Source of the DNA: Agriotes lineatus
Taxonomy: Eukaryota > Arthropoda > Insecta > Coleoptera > Elateridae
Direction: 5' to 3'
Length of the DNA stretch: 64,000 nt
Assembly (NCBI GenBank): GCA_940337035.1
Contig: CALNHX010007701.1
Coordinates: 1-64,000, forward strand
In this document: in pieces, positions 1 to 11,550 of the stretch
How positions within the stretch are numbered: the first letter of the stretch is position 1
How the letters are laid out: each line of letters starts with the position of its first letter
Program-made: the position numbers and the translations under genes
The notes under the pieces: generated by a model
Database searches by the model: none
The model's input: only the letters and a program-made list of their open reading frames with translations
Told to the model about the DNA's origin: nothing

Positions 1-51
1 ATACCTCTTATGATACTGTGTTATGAACTGTGATAGTTTGGAACTGGTTTG

Positions 52-75
52 CCATGTGTGTGTGTGTGTGTGTGT
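52..75. repeat. (GT)n microsatellite
   Basis: An uninterrupted run of about ten GT dinucleotides. It is a simple repeat with no coding significance. Confidence 0.95.
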
Positions 76-2583
76 ACTTTGTATATTTGTATATGTACTA
101 CCTATTGCCGATATTATACTGCCTTGATATCTTTGCCTGCGTATTTGATTTGTGCCTTTGCCGTTACCTTTAATTTTCAGGGTTGGTTATTAGCGCCTTC
201 TGTAGTGTACCTTTTGATTAGCAAAGTTCTGGGTTATTTGCTACTTGGCACCCATATTTTTCTTTTAAGCTAAAGATTAGAGTCTTTTGTTTTACGCACG
301 ACCAGCTCCGACTGAGAAGTCGGTTGCCTTTGCTTTTCTCCTTTTACAGCCACAGTGACAGTAACATAAGTACACATTTTATTTTGGTTTTGTAGCTATA
401 AGAGCCATTTATCTAATTCTTACTCACGACGATATGAACGACGAGGATTCGAGTTAGCCTGGGGAGTGAACCTATCCCCAGTTTATAAGACAGGACCACT
501 TCTAAGACCATCTGCTTCAACTCTTCAATGGTATTCGCAAACAGAACGATGGTGTCGGTAAATCTTATACCCGAAAGTGTCTTTCCGTTTACGTGAATGA
601 CTTTCTATTGATGAATTTTAAAGATATTTTCTTATAGGTTAGTTAAAATCTGGCTATGATGTTCGCAAATCTTGAGAAGAATAGGAGTTATAAGGAAGGA
701 CAGAAACAAAAATTAAGACATTAGAAAGACTTGAAAGATTTGATTTGAAATAAGAGAATTAATTTGCTCAAGATAAAAAAGATTGCCAATAACATAAAGC
801 TGTGGCAACAATTCTGTGACGAGTAACCTTAAGAGCAACATCCCTCGACACCGAAAGGTAGAAGAGGATCGAATTATGTATGTACTTTGATGTTCTTTAA
901 AATCCCCCCTCCCTATCTGTGATGAAATAGAGTATTCCATAAATGTCGAACTAACAGCTGAGTTTGAACAAGTGTTAATTAATTTTTAGAGTCCTCCCAT
1001 TATTATGGTATTTTTGTAATATGAAAATTACTTGAGAAGTTTTCAGGAAGGTTATACTTCGTGGCGTGATTAAAATTGGTTATTTTGTAATTTTAAGCCT
1101 TAACAGCTCCTGGATCAATAGCTAAAAGTTCGATTTCGATACACATTTCTGTTCCAATCAATATCGGAAAGTTAACAAGCAGTACTATTTCCTTCTAGTG
1201 AAATAGCTATAATAGGCCTCACACCAAATTACTAACTGCTGAAAATATGCACAGCACAGACTGTACTCATATTTATGCAAAACACGTTGCAAAAGCACTT
1301 TACACAGGAACAGTTATTCAATTAATTAAATGCCTGTTGCAAGCCCCACTCTCGTTTCCAACACATTATCGGTGCAGCACAAAGCAGGCTGTTTTTCCTC
1401 TCGTTTCGTTAGCAGGGGGCTAAAGCTCAGCACTACACGTTACCTGCATCCTATTTAAGCAGTAATTACACAAATGAATACGTTAATCAGGGCACAAATC
1501 GCACTAATGATCGCAGACGTGTCGGTGGTTAACATATCAAGGCTGAGCTCGTATCATGTTTCAGCGAACTTCATCATGACCTTCGCAAGATGAAGTGGTC
1601 CAGGGCTCGCGCGACCCTTGACATTTAGATCGCTCGTTTCAGCAGCGCGGCCGCCCTACCCACTTGACACCCTCATTTATAACTATTCTCGGGACTTTTT
1701 TGTTTAATGATATAATGCATAAAATGCTACATAAAATATTTATGGTGGCGTAAATTCCGCTCCTGAAGTTTGGAGAAGCCACCAGCCACCTCATATATCA
1801 CTAAAAACTGGTGCAAATATGCTTAAAGATTTTCATTCTTTTTGGCCCTTGAGGATCAAGCAGAATACAAAAGAGAATAAAGTTAGAAAACACGTAAAAT
1901 TACTACGAGGCCTATAAATCATTCGTTAACAACCCACTTTACTATACAGTGTTTTCATTTTTTATATAGTCAACAAAATCGTGATGATAATATGAGATAA
2001 AAATTATTCTGTGTTTTTCTAAAACAATCGCTTATTCACACCTTCATCACATGTAAAACAATTTATTAATAGATCTGGGAAACATACAGGATATTCACCA
2101 ACTTCAAGTACAAATATTTCGATCCCAGCCTTGATTTCCATCGAGTAATAGGGGCGAGCGTTACCTTGTTGAAGTAAAGTATTTCCTCAGTCTCTAAAAA
2201 CGCGAATTCGCCTTTTTTGTAACGAGACAGAACCTCAATGCTAACATCAACTCTTCTTTATTTGAGCTGAAGCTTTTTCCTAGAAACCTGCCTTGCACAC
2301 GCTTTGTTGTAGTTCAGTTTTTCCAAACGATGTTATACTGAGCCAATAGTCAACCTTAGATCAGTTTTTATGCAATTTAAAACATTTCCCACGAGGGCTT
2401 AAACAGCAGGTGGCGAGTAGCACTTGTCCCAGATTTGCCATTTACTCTTGTTTATCTGTTTTAGATTGTAGTAACCTACTACGGTTTTAGATAAGCATAT
2501 TTTATTGCTTCAGATATGTTATTAACTCTTATTATTTTTATCAGTGAACACTGCTCCTTGTTTCTAGAATTGGCCATTTTTTA
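76..2583. other. unassigned AT-rich DNA
   Basis: No frame on either strand reads as a recognisable protein, and I see no terminal repeats. A slightly GC-richer patch lies near 1540-1680, with several CpG and a GCGGCCGC-like stretch. It could be a short exon or regulatory island, but nothing in the sequence decides this. Confidence 0.4.
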
Positions 2584-2585
2584 TA

Positions 2586-2992
2586 TAGTGTCCGCCAAAA
2601 AGTCGGCATAATTAGGAAAAAAAATTTATTTCTGAATTTTCGAAAAAACTTTTTACTTTAATAATTTGTGCTTGTCTAAAAACCTATTTAGCCCCTATCA
2701 TATATACCGAGTGAGTTTTACTTCTTTAGAAAATTGAGTTTTTCGAAATTGTCAAAATCCGAAAAGTGCTATTTTTCGGAAACTAAGTAAGATTTCAATG
2801 AGATTTTTTTAAAGTGTGTTATTTTTAGCGAACTGAACAATCTCAAGAATCTAAAGAAGTAAAAATCACTCGGTATATATGATAGGGGCTAAATAGGTTT
2901 TTAGACAAGCACAAATTATTGACGTAAAATTGTTTTGGAAAAATAAAAAATTAAAATTGTTCCCATATTATGCCGACTTTTTACGGACACTG
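2586..2992. mobile_element. Tc1/mariner-type MITE, 407 bp, TA target site
   Basis: The ends are inverted copies. The left end reads TAGTGTCCGCCAAAAAGTCG and the right end, reverse-complemented, reads CAGTGTCCGTAAAAAGTCGG. A second inner inverted block (TAAAAACCTATTTAGCCCCT at about 2677-2696 and its complement near 2880-2900) makes most of the element self-complementary. TA dinucleotides sit immediately outside both ends (2584-2585 and 2993-2994), the target site used by the Tc1/mariner superfamily. No transposase frame is present, so it is a non-autonomous element. Confidence 0.8.
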
Positions 2993-3053
2993 TATGTTTA
3001 GCATTACTATAGCCACGGCCAACTAAATTACTATGGCCTGCACATAAGGAATA

Positions 3054-4002
3054 CAGTGGCTATATAAGGACAGTGTGGTCAATTTAAAAAAAAAGGCAGC
3101 CATTAAGAGTCGTCTCTACAACAACCAGCCACGCCCTTAGGTATTGTTCTGTGCACGGCCTGCTAAATTGTAAGACAAACGTCCCCATGCTAAATTGTGA
3201 CATAAACGTCATTTTATACGGACTGGACATATGTGAAATTCGAAGATGCTTTGCAGAGCGCTGTATGCCCACGATCGGGAAAATTTGTGCAATATGAGGT
3301 GGTCAAATGTGCAGTGTAACATTAATTTTACAAGAATGTCAATAATATTACTTAAACAGAATTAAACGGCAACAGACGATGTGAAACGTAAGGAATCGCT
3401 GCCAGCGATTAAAAATCCTCGTTAACGAGCAACCTAATATTGAAATATAAGTCAAGGTGTCCTTTTTTATCTTCTTTATTGTGTTTTTGTACATAGAAAA
3501 CGAAAATTGACAACATATTGCGTTGATCTACACAGAGATTACGTACAAAAACTCAAGAAACAAAATTTTTTTTTATATTCATAATCAAACCGTTGTAGTT
3601 ATTCCACCAGTTAGTTTAGAGGAATAGAATATTCAGTGTTACGTAGCCCATAAATTCTCTTTAATTTGATGCAATAATCTTTGGCATTAAGACATTTATA
3701 TAGTTTATTATAGCTTTTGATTTGGACTAATGCGCAATTTTTGCAGAAAGCATTTTACTTTAACTCGTTGATAATTACTTATGCAAACGAAAATTCGGCA
3801 TTCGCTTACACAGAACACTGTAGAATTTTATGATGATTATTTCATTCCACTTCATATTGGGGCTACTTTCAATAATAAAGGACTTAGAAGCAATTTTGTG
3901 TGATTATGTGTAATTTCGTAAAACGACTCTTAATGGCGGATATCTCAACAGCCAATCAGAAAGATGACCAAAATTGACCACACTGTCCTTATATAGCCAC
4001 TA
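3054..4002. mobile_element. TA-flanked inverted-repeat element, 949 bp
   Basis: The left end CAGTGGCTATATAAGGACAG continues through GTGTGGTCAATTT and is matched by its complement ending at 4002. A further inverted block (GCCATTAAGAGTCGT near 3098, complement near 3920) shows that imperfect terminal repeats reach about 80 bp. Flanking TA at 3052-3053 and 4003-4004 suggests a mariner-type target site. The interior is AT-rich, and its longest frame (minus strand, about 62 codons, 3084-3272) resembles no transposase. It is probably a non-autonomous element mobilised in trans. Confidence 0.7.
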
Positions 4003-4012
4003 TAATAGGGAA

Positions 4013-4388
4013 CAGAGCCAGTAGATATAGAGGGTACCGCCACGTCCGCCATGTTTGTTCCTTTGTCATATGCGTCACTTTGAGGTTTTGTAACACAATT
4101 GCGTCAACGTGACATTTATTGGCAATCCGAAATTTTACTTAAAATTGGCAAGACTGTAAGTCTATCTCAAATTCGAGGTTAGTAGGTTAGGTTTTGTTTG
4201 TTATTTGACACAAACTGATGGAAAATATAACCTGATAACCTCGAATTTGACATAGACTTACAGTCTTGCTAATTTCAAGTAAAAATTTAGACATAACTCA
4301 GTCATTGCTGATGGGAACAAAAATGGCGGCGATGGCGGCATTTTCACGGATCAAAGAATGGCGGTACTCTCTATATCTACTGGCTCTG
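4013..4388. mobile_element. hAT-type MITE, 376 bp, 8-bp TSD ATAGGGAA
   Basis: The left end CAGAGCCAGTAGATATAGAG is matched by its complement at the right end (CTCTATATCTACTGGCTCTG). The perfect octamer ATAGGGAA lies on both sides (4005-4012 and 4389-4396). An 8-bp target duplication and a CAG-initial terminal repeat are hallmarks of hAT elements. There is no transposase. The centre is a palindrome containing CAAATTCGAGGTTA and its complement, a core also found at 5.95-6.05 and 11.28-11.40 kb inside elements with different ends. Confidence 0.88.
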
Positions 4389-4396
4389 ATAGGGAA

Positions 4397-4435
4397 TAGA
4401 GACCCTGTATATTAACTTAATATACAGGGTCTCTA
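4397..4435. mobile_element. 39-bp perfect palindrome flanked by ATAGGGAA
   Basis: Nineteen-base arms (TAGAGACCCTGTATATTAA and its exact complement) surround a single C. The same octamer ATAGGGAA that duplicates at the neighbouring hAT MITE precedes it (4389-4396) and follows it (4436-4443). It therefore looks like a minimal inverted-repeat insertion with its own 8-bp duplication, abutting the MITE at the same target. It could instead be the residue of a larger element's excision. Confidence 0.6.
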
Positions 4436-4747
4436 ATAGGGAACACCTCTTGTAGCCACCTATTGTGAGAATTTAAAAGCATTTGGTGTGTTTCTTAGCT
4501 CAAATGTCAAAATCTGACGTTTAACTTTAAAAGGTTAGTTGCACCATGAAATCTCAGTTTATTGTTTTTGTTGAAATTTAACACAATTTCGAATAAATCA
4601 ATACATAAAGTAAGTTTATTTGTGGAAGTTTTAATCCTCGGTCTTGCAGTTAAATTAATCGTAGCAAGGGTCCTGGCACGGTAGTCGCCAATAATGAGGA
4701 GATGCAATTATCACAGGTAATCTTTTGTTATATTTTTAATATACAAA

Positions 4748-4891
4748 GGGAAAACTGCAGAATCTGGGACCACTTCCCCTGCTATTGGTAATATTAATAA
4801 TTATTAACCGTGTTTCTCTAGTAACCATAACCAAAATTATCAGGGAAGCAATAAAAAGAGGGGAATTGGCCCCGGATTCTGCAGTTTAGCC
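4748..4891. mobile_element. 144-bp inverted-repeat MITE
   Basis: The left end GGGAAAACTGCAGAATCTGG is matched by the complement of the right end (GGCTAAACTGCAGAATCCGG). The arms extend about 30 bp to TTCCCC/GGGGAA. ATACAAA flanks both sides (4741-4747 and 4893-4899), and the duplication is 8 bp if one mismatch is allowed. The 8-bp size suggests hAT or P-type elements, but the first bases do not decide the family. Confidence 0.65.
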
Positions 4892-5445
4892 GATACAAAT
4901 GATATGGATGCTGAATAAAAGTTGGTTTCAGATATATCATTGATTTTTAAACTTTGGATCTTCAACCGTAATTCTACTGGTAATAACAATCCTTCGCTAT
5001 TGATGGATGTTGTTTGGAGAGATGACAGTTGGGCAATACTACTAATAATACTAAAATGTTCTGCGCTATTTGAACTGGCAGACAATTGAACTATTCCACA
5101 GCGCAAAATTTGCCTTACTGCTTATTCTGCTGTTCGGGAATCTGTAGCTTCATTGAGAGAAAATTGCTTAAACTGCATCAGAACTGAATGCTCGTGTTAA
5201 TACATAATAGAAACCAGCTTGCTCAAGAAGAAATTTTATGCATAAATAAGTACTTTCTGAAGTGAATTCTAGAGCGTGTGCGATTTTCTTTGTCAATCCT
5301 AGTAATCCCATACTACATGAACGTAAGGTGCAATGCTGCTATCCAAGGAACGAATGTATTGACTTTTGTTTGAAACGTGTATTTGGAAAAAATATAAATA
5401 TTCTCCATGTATGTTACTGTAGTATTAACGTTAAGAAAATTATTG

Positions 5446-5706
5446 TCACGGGATTCTTTCAATTTGTTTCTTGAAAATTTTCTGCAGGATTATGTCGAGG
5501 ATGTCTGCCTGATGGTCAATGCGATAAGGTAAGTAGGTAAATTTAGCAGGGGCCAGCACTTGGAAATTGTATGTTGTTGAGTAATCATTTAGTAATATTC
5601 CTGCTGGATTCGTGGCTCGACAACTCAAGCTGCCGTTCTTACAATTTAGGTCCCCTAGGACCAGAACGGGTTCCCTGGAGTTTATAAGAGCCCGTATGTC
5701 TGTCAT
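5446..5706 (-). pseudogene. LINE endonuclease-domain fragment
   Basis: This minus-strand frame of about 86 codons contains a stretch typical of the apurinic-type endonuclease (EEP) domain of Jockey-group LINEs. LVLGDLNCKN matches the conserved GDFNAK block, followed by RATNPAGILL, then VLAPAKFTY and ADILDIIL, the usual LAPxxPTY and PDILDIxL motifs. The upstream catalytic blocks, the terminal SDH block and the whole reverse transcriptase are absent, so it is a relic truncated at both ends. It has no relation in position to the other LINE copies in the window. Confidence 0.7.
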
Positions 5707-5867
5707 TATCTTGAAAAAAAAAATTACTCACGCTTTGGCTCTACGGCAATTAGCAATTTTTTGTTTTACAAAGCATGTTCGTTCCTTCCACGTTTTACCG
5801 GTTTCAGGATATTAAGCCTTTGTTTACATATACAAAAGTAGGCTGGTAACTAGGTCATAACTCTATC

Positions 5868-6125
5868 TATCAAGAGATCCAAAAAAACTGTTTCCTCAGC
5901 GGGCTGTGGAAATTTAACGTATGAATAATATGTTGGTGACACTGCACGTCAATGTCAAATTCGAGGTTATCAGGTTAGGTTTTCCGACAGTTATGACACA
6001 GAATGAAGCAAAACCTAACCTGCTAACCTCGAATTTGACATAGACTTACAGTGCCACCAACATATTATTCATAAGTTGAATATCCACAGCCCGCTGAGGA
6101 ACAGTGTTTTTTGGATCTCTCGATA
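5868..6125. mobile_element. palindromic MITE, about 258 bp
   Basis: The two halves are nearly complementary along their full length. The ends read AAGAGATCCAAAAAA against TTTTTTGGATCTCT. Inward lie CCTCAGCGGGCTGTGG against CCACAGCCCGCTGAGG and AATAATATGTTGGTG against CACCAACATATTATT. The centre holds the core TCAAATTCGAGGTTA...CAGGTTAGGTTTT with its complement. TA outside each end is compatible with a mariner-type target, but the exact boundary is uncertain. Confidence 0.7.
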
Positions 6126-9100
6126 TAAGGTAATAGTCCTTTAACGTGCTTGGCAACCATTACCATACTGAAACCGATAAACTGTTTAACAAACCACGGA
6201 TGTTATGAATCAGAACAGCCTTAAATGTTTTATTAATAACTATAACAAAGCAGTTTGTTACAAAACATGAACATTTAAACTAGCAACCATTCAGAGTCAT
6301 CCAAATAGCTTGGGGATTGCGCACCTAAAAGCTCGTAAACAAATCTTACAAAAAGCGTTTGTGAAAAACTTTAAAAACTCCCAAAGTAACCCTTGATAAT
6401 TAAATTTAAACTTTATTCCGATACCTGTCAGACATGATTATCTTCCAGGGTATCCTAAAAGTGCTTTAGTACATAAAGCTATATCGAAAAATACTTTCCA
6501 GGCAAGAAATAAAAGTGTCCATAAAACGAGCTCGTGGGCTGGAATTACATATCAGCTATTTATGGATTCCCTTTCATTTCTACGTAGAAATGCTCAGTTG
6601 GTGGCAGCTACACTTCTCTCTTATGAGTATAACATTTCCAAGAAAAGTTTGGTAAATAACAGGAAAAATATGTTGGAAATGTATTCTTTTAGGAAAAAAA
6701 ATTACATTCTTTTGTAAATTCTACTTTCAAAGCTTGATGATTTGCTGTAACAGTTACAAAACAGTTAAACTGTCACTTAAGTAAGATATCCCAATACATC
6801 TACATTGCATATAAATACGCAAACAAATAGGCACAGTTAAAAATAATAATTGTGTTGGGGGAACATCTTTCGCCCTATAAATCATAAAAAATCGAGAGTA
6901 GGTAGAATTTTTTACTCAAGGCGAGGAATGCACCATTAAGTAATTGTTGGGACCAGAAAATGTCGACTTCTTATTTCGACAAGAAGAAATTCCCGTCAAA
7001 ACAAGAAGTCGTATCAGCACTAAATAGGCGGTAATTAACGCTGCAAACTTAGTACGTATAAGTACTATCATAGACAAACTAATGTCGTGAATATAGGAAG
7101 CATTAGTAATTTTTACACAGTGCTCACAGTATAAAATATCACTCTCTTACGGTGTTATTACAATTAATATCAAATTAAATAGACCCTTTTACCAATTATT
7201 AAGAAGAACCACTATCAGGAATAACGCAATTATGTACCTACCTTACTTCTTAATACAATAAATAGGATTTGGCGTATCTTATAAATCAATTTGACATTTA
7301 GATTTATGTCATGTTATTTTAGTTTTTTAAAACCTCGACTAGTCAGTTTACAAACAATGAGATTCCTGACTCCCAGCTGAATAGGTAAATTTTCAACTAA
7401 CAACTTTCTCTTGTAGTTAAAGACTGAATTACTTTTAAAATATAATAATTATTTTACTTTGTGAATCAAATACACGTTTCAGGTACTTCACAAAATTAAA
7501 TTCATACTTTCAGTTTGTTAGTAGCACATCGAAGTTTGATCTGACATTACAAAAATAAATAGATATTGTCAAAATTTGTTTAATGAATGTTAAATATCCA
7601 AACTTGATTTAAATTAATATTCTAAAAAAGAACCTAATACCAAACTGTAAATATCAAATTATAATGATCTAAAAACGTCGAGTACTGGAATCACTATTAA
7701 ATTTAGAAAATTAATTCTTCTAAATTAATTTCTAAATATATTTACAATTATTTCAATAGCTTGCCGCACCAAACTTGCTATATAACTTCTCAATATCTCT
7801 TACGAAATAGGCACCAACCTTCTGATTGTCTATCTTGTACCTGAATGTGTTATCTCAGCTCCTAACTGGATAAATTTTAAACAGCAAACACCTCCCTGGG
7901 TTGTTCACGACCAAAACAAAGGTCGTTGTAGCTCTTTGAAACCTCTATTATGTGGATAGACAGTTCAACGGCATACCACAACACTCACTTTAACTTTTTT
8001 ACTGGCTGCGTAATAACATACCACGTTAAATGGAATCAAACAATCTTGAATTTTATATTTGAACAGTCTTTGTGACTTATAGTCAAATCATTAATTATTA
8101 TTCTTCACAATTAATGGGAATTTAACTCGTAACGTGACTATTTATCGTAGATTATCAATTCAAGATATTTTTTAATACTTGATATAAACAACCTTGTGGT
8201 TGCCCTTTACAGCTCCACTAGTTAAAATATACAACTGTTACATCACATGATATACATTAGATAGCTGGATAATATTTTAATTAAATGTATCATTCATACG
8301 ATATGCTGCATTACAACAGGTAACACACATTGCAGCTTTCGCCCTTGACCAAACAAACTTCCTCTTTAAAAGAGGATGGAACCCCAGGTTCAAATAAATC
8401 ATTTTTATCAAACTGGAGAAACTTGCCATAGAAAATAGAAAAGGATTGCTATATAGGCATATTGTGCACTAAATAGACAGCCTGTTACTGACTATTTCAC
8501 TGGTTTCTCAAAAGGTTACTAGAGATTTGGCCGTTTAAAAAGTTTGACAAATTATACAGGGAGTACAGATACATTTTTGAAAAATATGAATTATAAATAT
8601 CAGCTATCGATATGGAGAGTTTAAAAAATAGAAACGATGTTTTTTTAAGTAAAAATTCGAGAAAGTTTTGAAATTTCGATCAGCGCCATATTTGGACTAA
8701 TCGACCTTCAATAAATATTTCTATCTCATTGGATATCAGTTATTTGTATGTATTAATATGGATATTATTACTTGATTTGGTTATAATAATTTTAAAAAAT
8801 TACTTTAATCTCGCATGGGTTGGGTCTTTACATCCTAGCAAATATTATCTTGATTTGTATAAATTATAGGAAATACATTTGCTATTAACTCAATTATCGC
8901 CTTATCTTGTATTAATAAATTAATTGTAATTAGTTTGCATAACAATGATTTAACTACTGGGATCGCTATAATACTGGATATCAATGAACCAATAGGAACT
9001 TAATTAAAATATGGCGATCCAACTTCACAATTCGCAAAACAAGTTCGCTAGTATTCAACAATAATTTGTGATTACGTAATTAAAGCGTTGCCTAGGTGAT

Positions 9101-11035
9101 AACAATTGTAGTAAGTAAATACACACTCATAAACAGAAAACACCCAGAGAACGCGTCCGCCGGAAGTGCACAAAAAACCGACGCCATGCTTGAAATTCAC
9201 TAAATTCAATCCGTTAGTATGAACTTTCCTGATCTTTCCGATGCTTTTCCAATGAACACCAGGGCTTAACTCGAGCCCCAGCAAGTCCCACAATTCCTGG
9301 GCCCCTCTTTCTATACCTTTGCAGAGGCGCTCCGAATCAAGGCAACCTACTACAGCACACCCAAATAACAGAACTAATTTTCAAACACACTGAATTGGGA
9401 AAAGGCTATTTATTCCCGTATCAACAATTATTTATCGGGGAAGCCAAATTAACGCCACTGCACAGCTTGGCTAACTTTTCCCAATTTTTTGTCTTCGAGA
9501 TTACATTGTTTTAAATTGTTTCCATGCCTGCTCTGATTACATTTTGTTCAAATCAACGATAACACTATTTTTTAATACTGTTTTACAAATTATTATCTAG
9601 GCTAATGCTATTTATAATATTTACAAAAATTAAACTATCACCTTTCTGGAGCATTTTATAAAAGATTACTTGATATGCTTAAAATATTATTAATTGCTAT
9701 TATCATCATAAAGGCTTAAAATGTATTCAAAGCAGTATGTATTGTCGGTAACCTCATTTTACCTTGCGGTGTAGAGACTGGTGCTTCGTACCTTAGCATC
9801 TGGCAGTACAATGCTCAACTTGCCTTCATTCGGGTTACAACGTGAGAGCGCGCCTTTTGTGCTTGCGCAGCAACCATTGTGTGAGGTGTGTGTCTTGGTG
9901 ATGTGTCCTTTAATTAACCTACAGGCTTTAGCATGCCTCAAATTTTGATGGGTTAATCAATTCATTATACCTGTTGAGTACAATTTTCAGGTAACCTACT
10001 TGCGTTTTATGTTTTTCTTCCAGGTTGTAACGAGTGAGCGACTCATTCAAATTCAACTTAACGTAATTTGTTATGTTGCTTGATCCGTATGATTAAATAT
10101 TTCATTGGCGGGGTTTGTAATAAATTTAGTAGTCTGTATTACTCATTCATTTATTATCCACTCGGTGAGAACATTACATATGATGCATTGTTATTAAATG
10201 AGTGCTGTTTTGAAGTGATTATTTTTCTTATATTATTGTGGTGTTTACCGATATTTGATGTCTTGATGTTATTATTCTGCCTTAGCGTCGAGTTGGTGAA
10301 CGAAACAATAAATCAGCTTCTACTTTGCATGTGATTGTCTTTTTTTTTGTGTTTGATTTGCAGCACTTTCAGCTTTTGGGTGATCCGACAAAAGGAGTTC
10401 AACTGTTGTGTCAATCGTTCGGAACTATTGCATCTGGCGCCCTTGTAAGTACTACATTCCGGTATTTTGACCCACAATAACTCAAGAGCTAGTTTGGCAC
10501 ACTTATTACCAACGTCGCAAAATCCGGACCCAATTAACAACGTTAGACATTATTTAGAAATCGCTGTCGTAATAACCCGCCTTCTCGTTATCTTCTACAT
10601 TACACTCTATTGCTACCCATCCAACAAAAACTACAACAAATTGCTTCTCTTTACATTTCAATATCGTAAAATTTTTCAAAAATGTTTCGTTTTTATTATT
10701 TTTTTAGCAACTTTCTTAATTTTTTGTAAACAATAAAATCATAACAACTATTTTTATCGGTACATTTTTTTTATATGAAAACGCTGTTTTTTTAGCAAAA
10801 TTGACCAGAGAAAACTGTTATTAATCAAATTTGTATACAGTTTATTCAAATAAATTTCATATCAAGGTGGCAGTGTTAAAGTGTTCAACAATTAAATTTT
10901 AACAAAGAGGTAAATATTAAAAAAAACGATAATTTCTGATTGGACAAATTCCAAAAATGAGAAACAGAACTCTTCCACATATTTTTATATTCTTAAATTA
11001 TTAAGCACAGATTGTATACATTAATATAGTAGATT
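6126..11035. other. unassigned AT-rich DNA
   Basis: Nearly 5 kb without a recognisable gene or element. Frames are short and of low complexity. Small inverted repeats occur (for example CGACTTCTT near 6964 with its complement near 7005). 9.1-9.35 kb and 9.75-9.95 kb are slightly richer in GC and could hold short exons, but I cannot support a call. Confidence 0.35.
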
Positions 11036-11150
11036 ATGCAATGAGGGAGAGAAATGCGTTATTTTGCTGAGGTACAATTTCTGACTCGAGGGCGAAGCCC
11101 GAGAGTCAGAAATTGCACTGAAGCAAAATAGCATTCTCTCCGAGTTGCAT
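11036..11150. repeat. 115-bp hairpin H1 (head of element 11036-11550)
   Basis: The arms are complementary over about 54 bp with scattered mismatches. On the left, TGCAATGAGGGAGAGAAATG, then TATTTTGCTGAGG, then CAATTTCTGACTCGAGGGC. The right arm is the complement, and the turn reads GCGAAGC. A T-rich body begins straight after the hairpin (ACTATTTTTTTCACGTTGCA at 11152-11171). That body ends with an inverted counterpart, GCAAGTGCAAAAAATA, near 11530-11546. Confidence 0.75.
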
Positions 11151-11550
11151 ATACTATTTTTTTCACGTTGCAGGAAGATTTAAAACGAAAACCCGTTTTT
11201 TTAAACGTCATTTATTGACATTTTAGTTACAATTATTTTAAAATTAGTAGCCTTTGCTAAATTTTAAAGTTGGTGGCACTGTAAGTCATTATGACAAGAG
11301 CTCACAATTATGTCAAATTCGAGGTTAATAGATGAGGTTTTGCGTCAGTTTATGTCAAAACTGACGCGAAACCTAACCTGTTAACCCCGAATTTACCATA
11401 GATTACCATAGATACGGTAACATTTTTTACTTTAGTTCCTAGGGGCTAAAGTAATTACTTCTGTCCCTAGAGATAAAATGAGCTACTTTAGTCCCTGAAA
11501 TAAGTGACTAAAGTGCCAACTTTAGTCCCGCAAGTGCAAAAAATATTTTA
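11151..11550. mobile_element. short non-autonomous element body following hairpin H1
   Basis: The body is bounded by inverted ends, TATTTTTTTCACGTTGCAGG and (complement of the right end) TATTTTTTGCACTTGCGGG. It contains the palindromic core also seen at 4.2 and 6.0 kb (11278-11405: CAAATTCGAGGTTA with its complement). Next comes a stretch, 11430-11530, in which ACTTTAGT and ACTAAAGT-like words recur in alternating orientation. No protein-coding frame is recognised. Confidence 0.5.
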
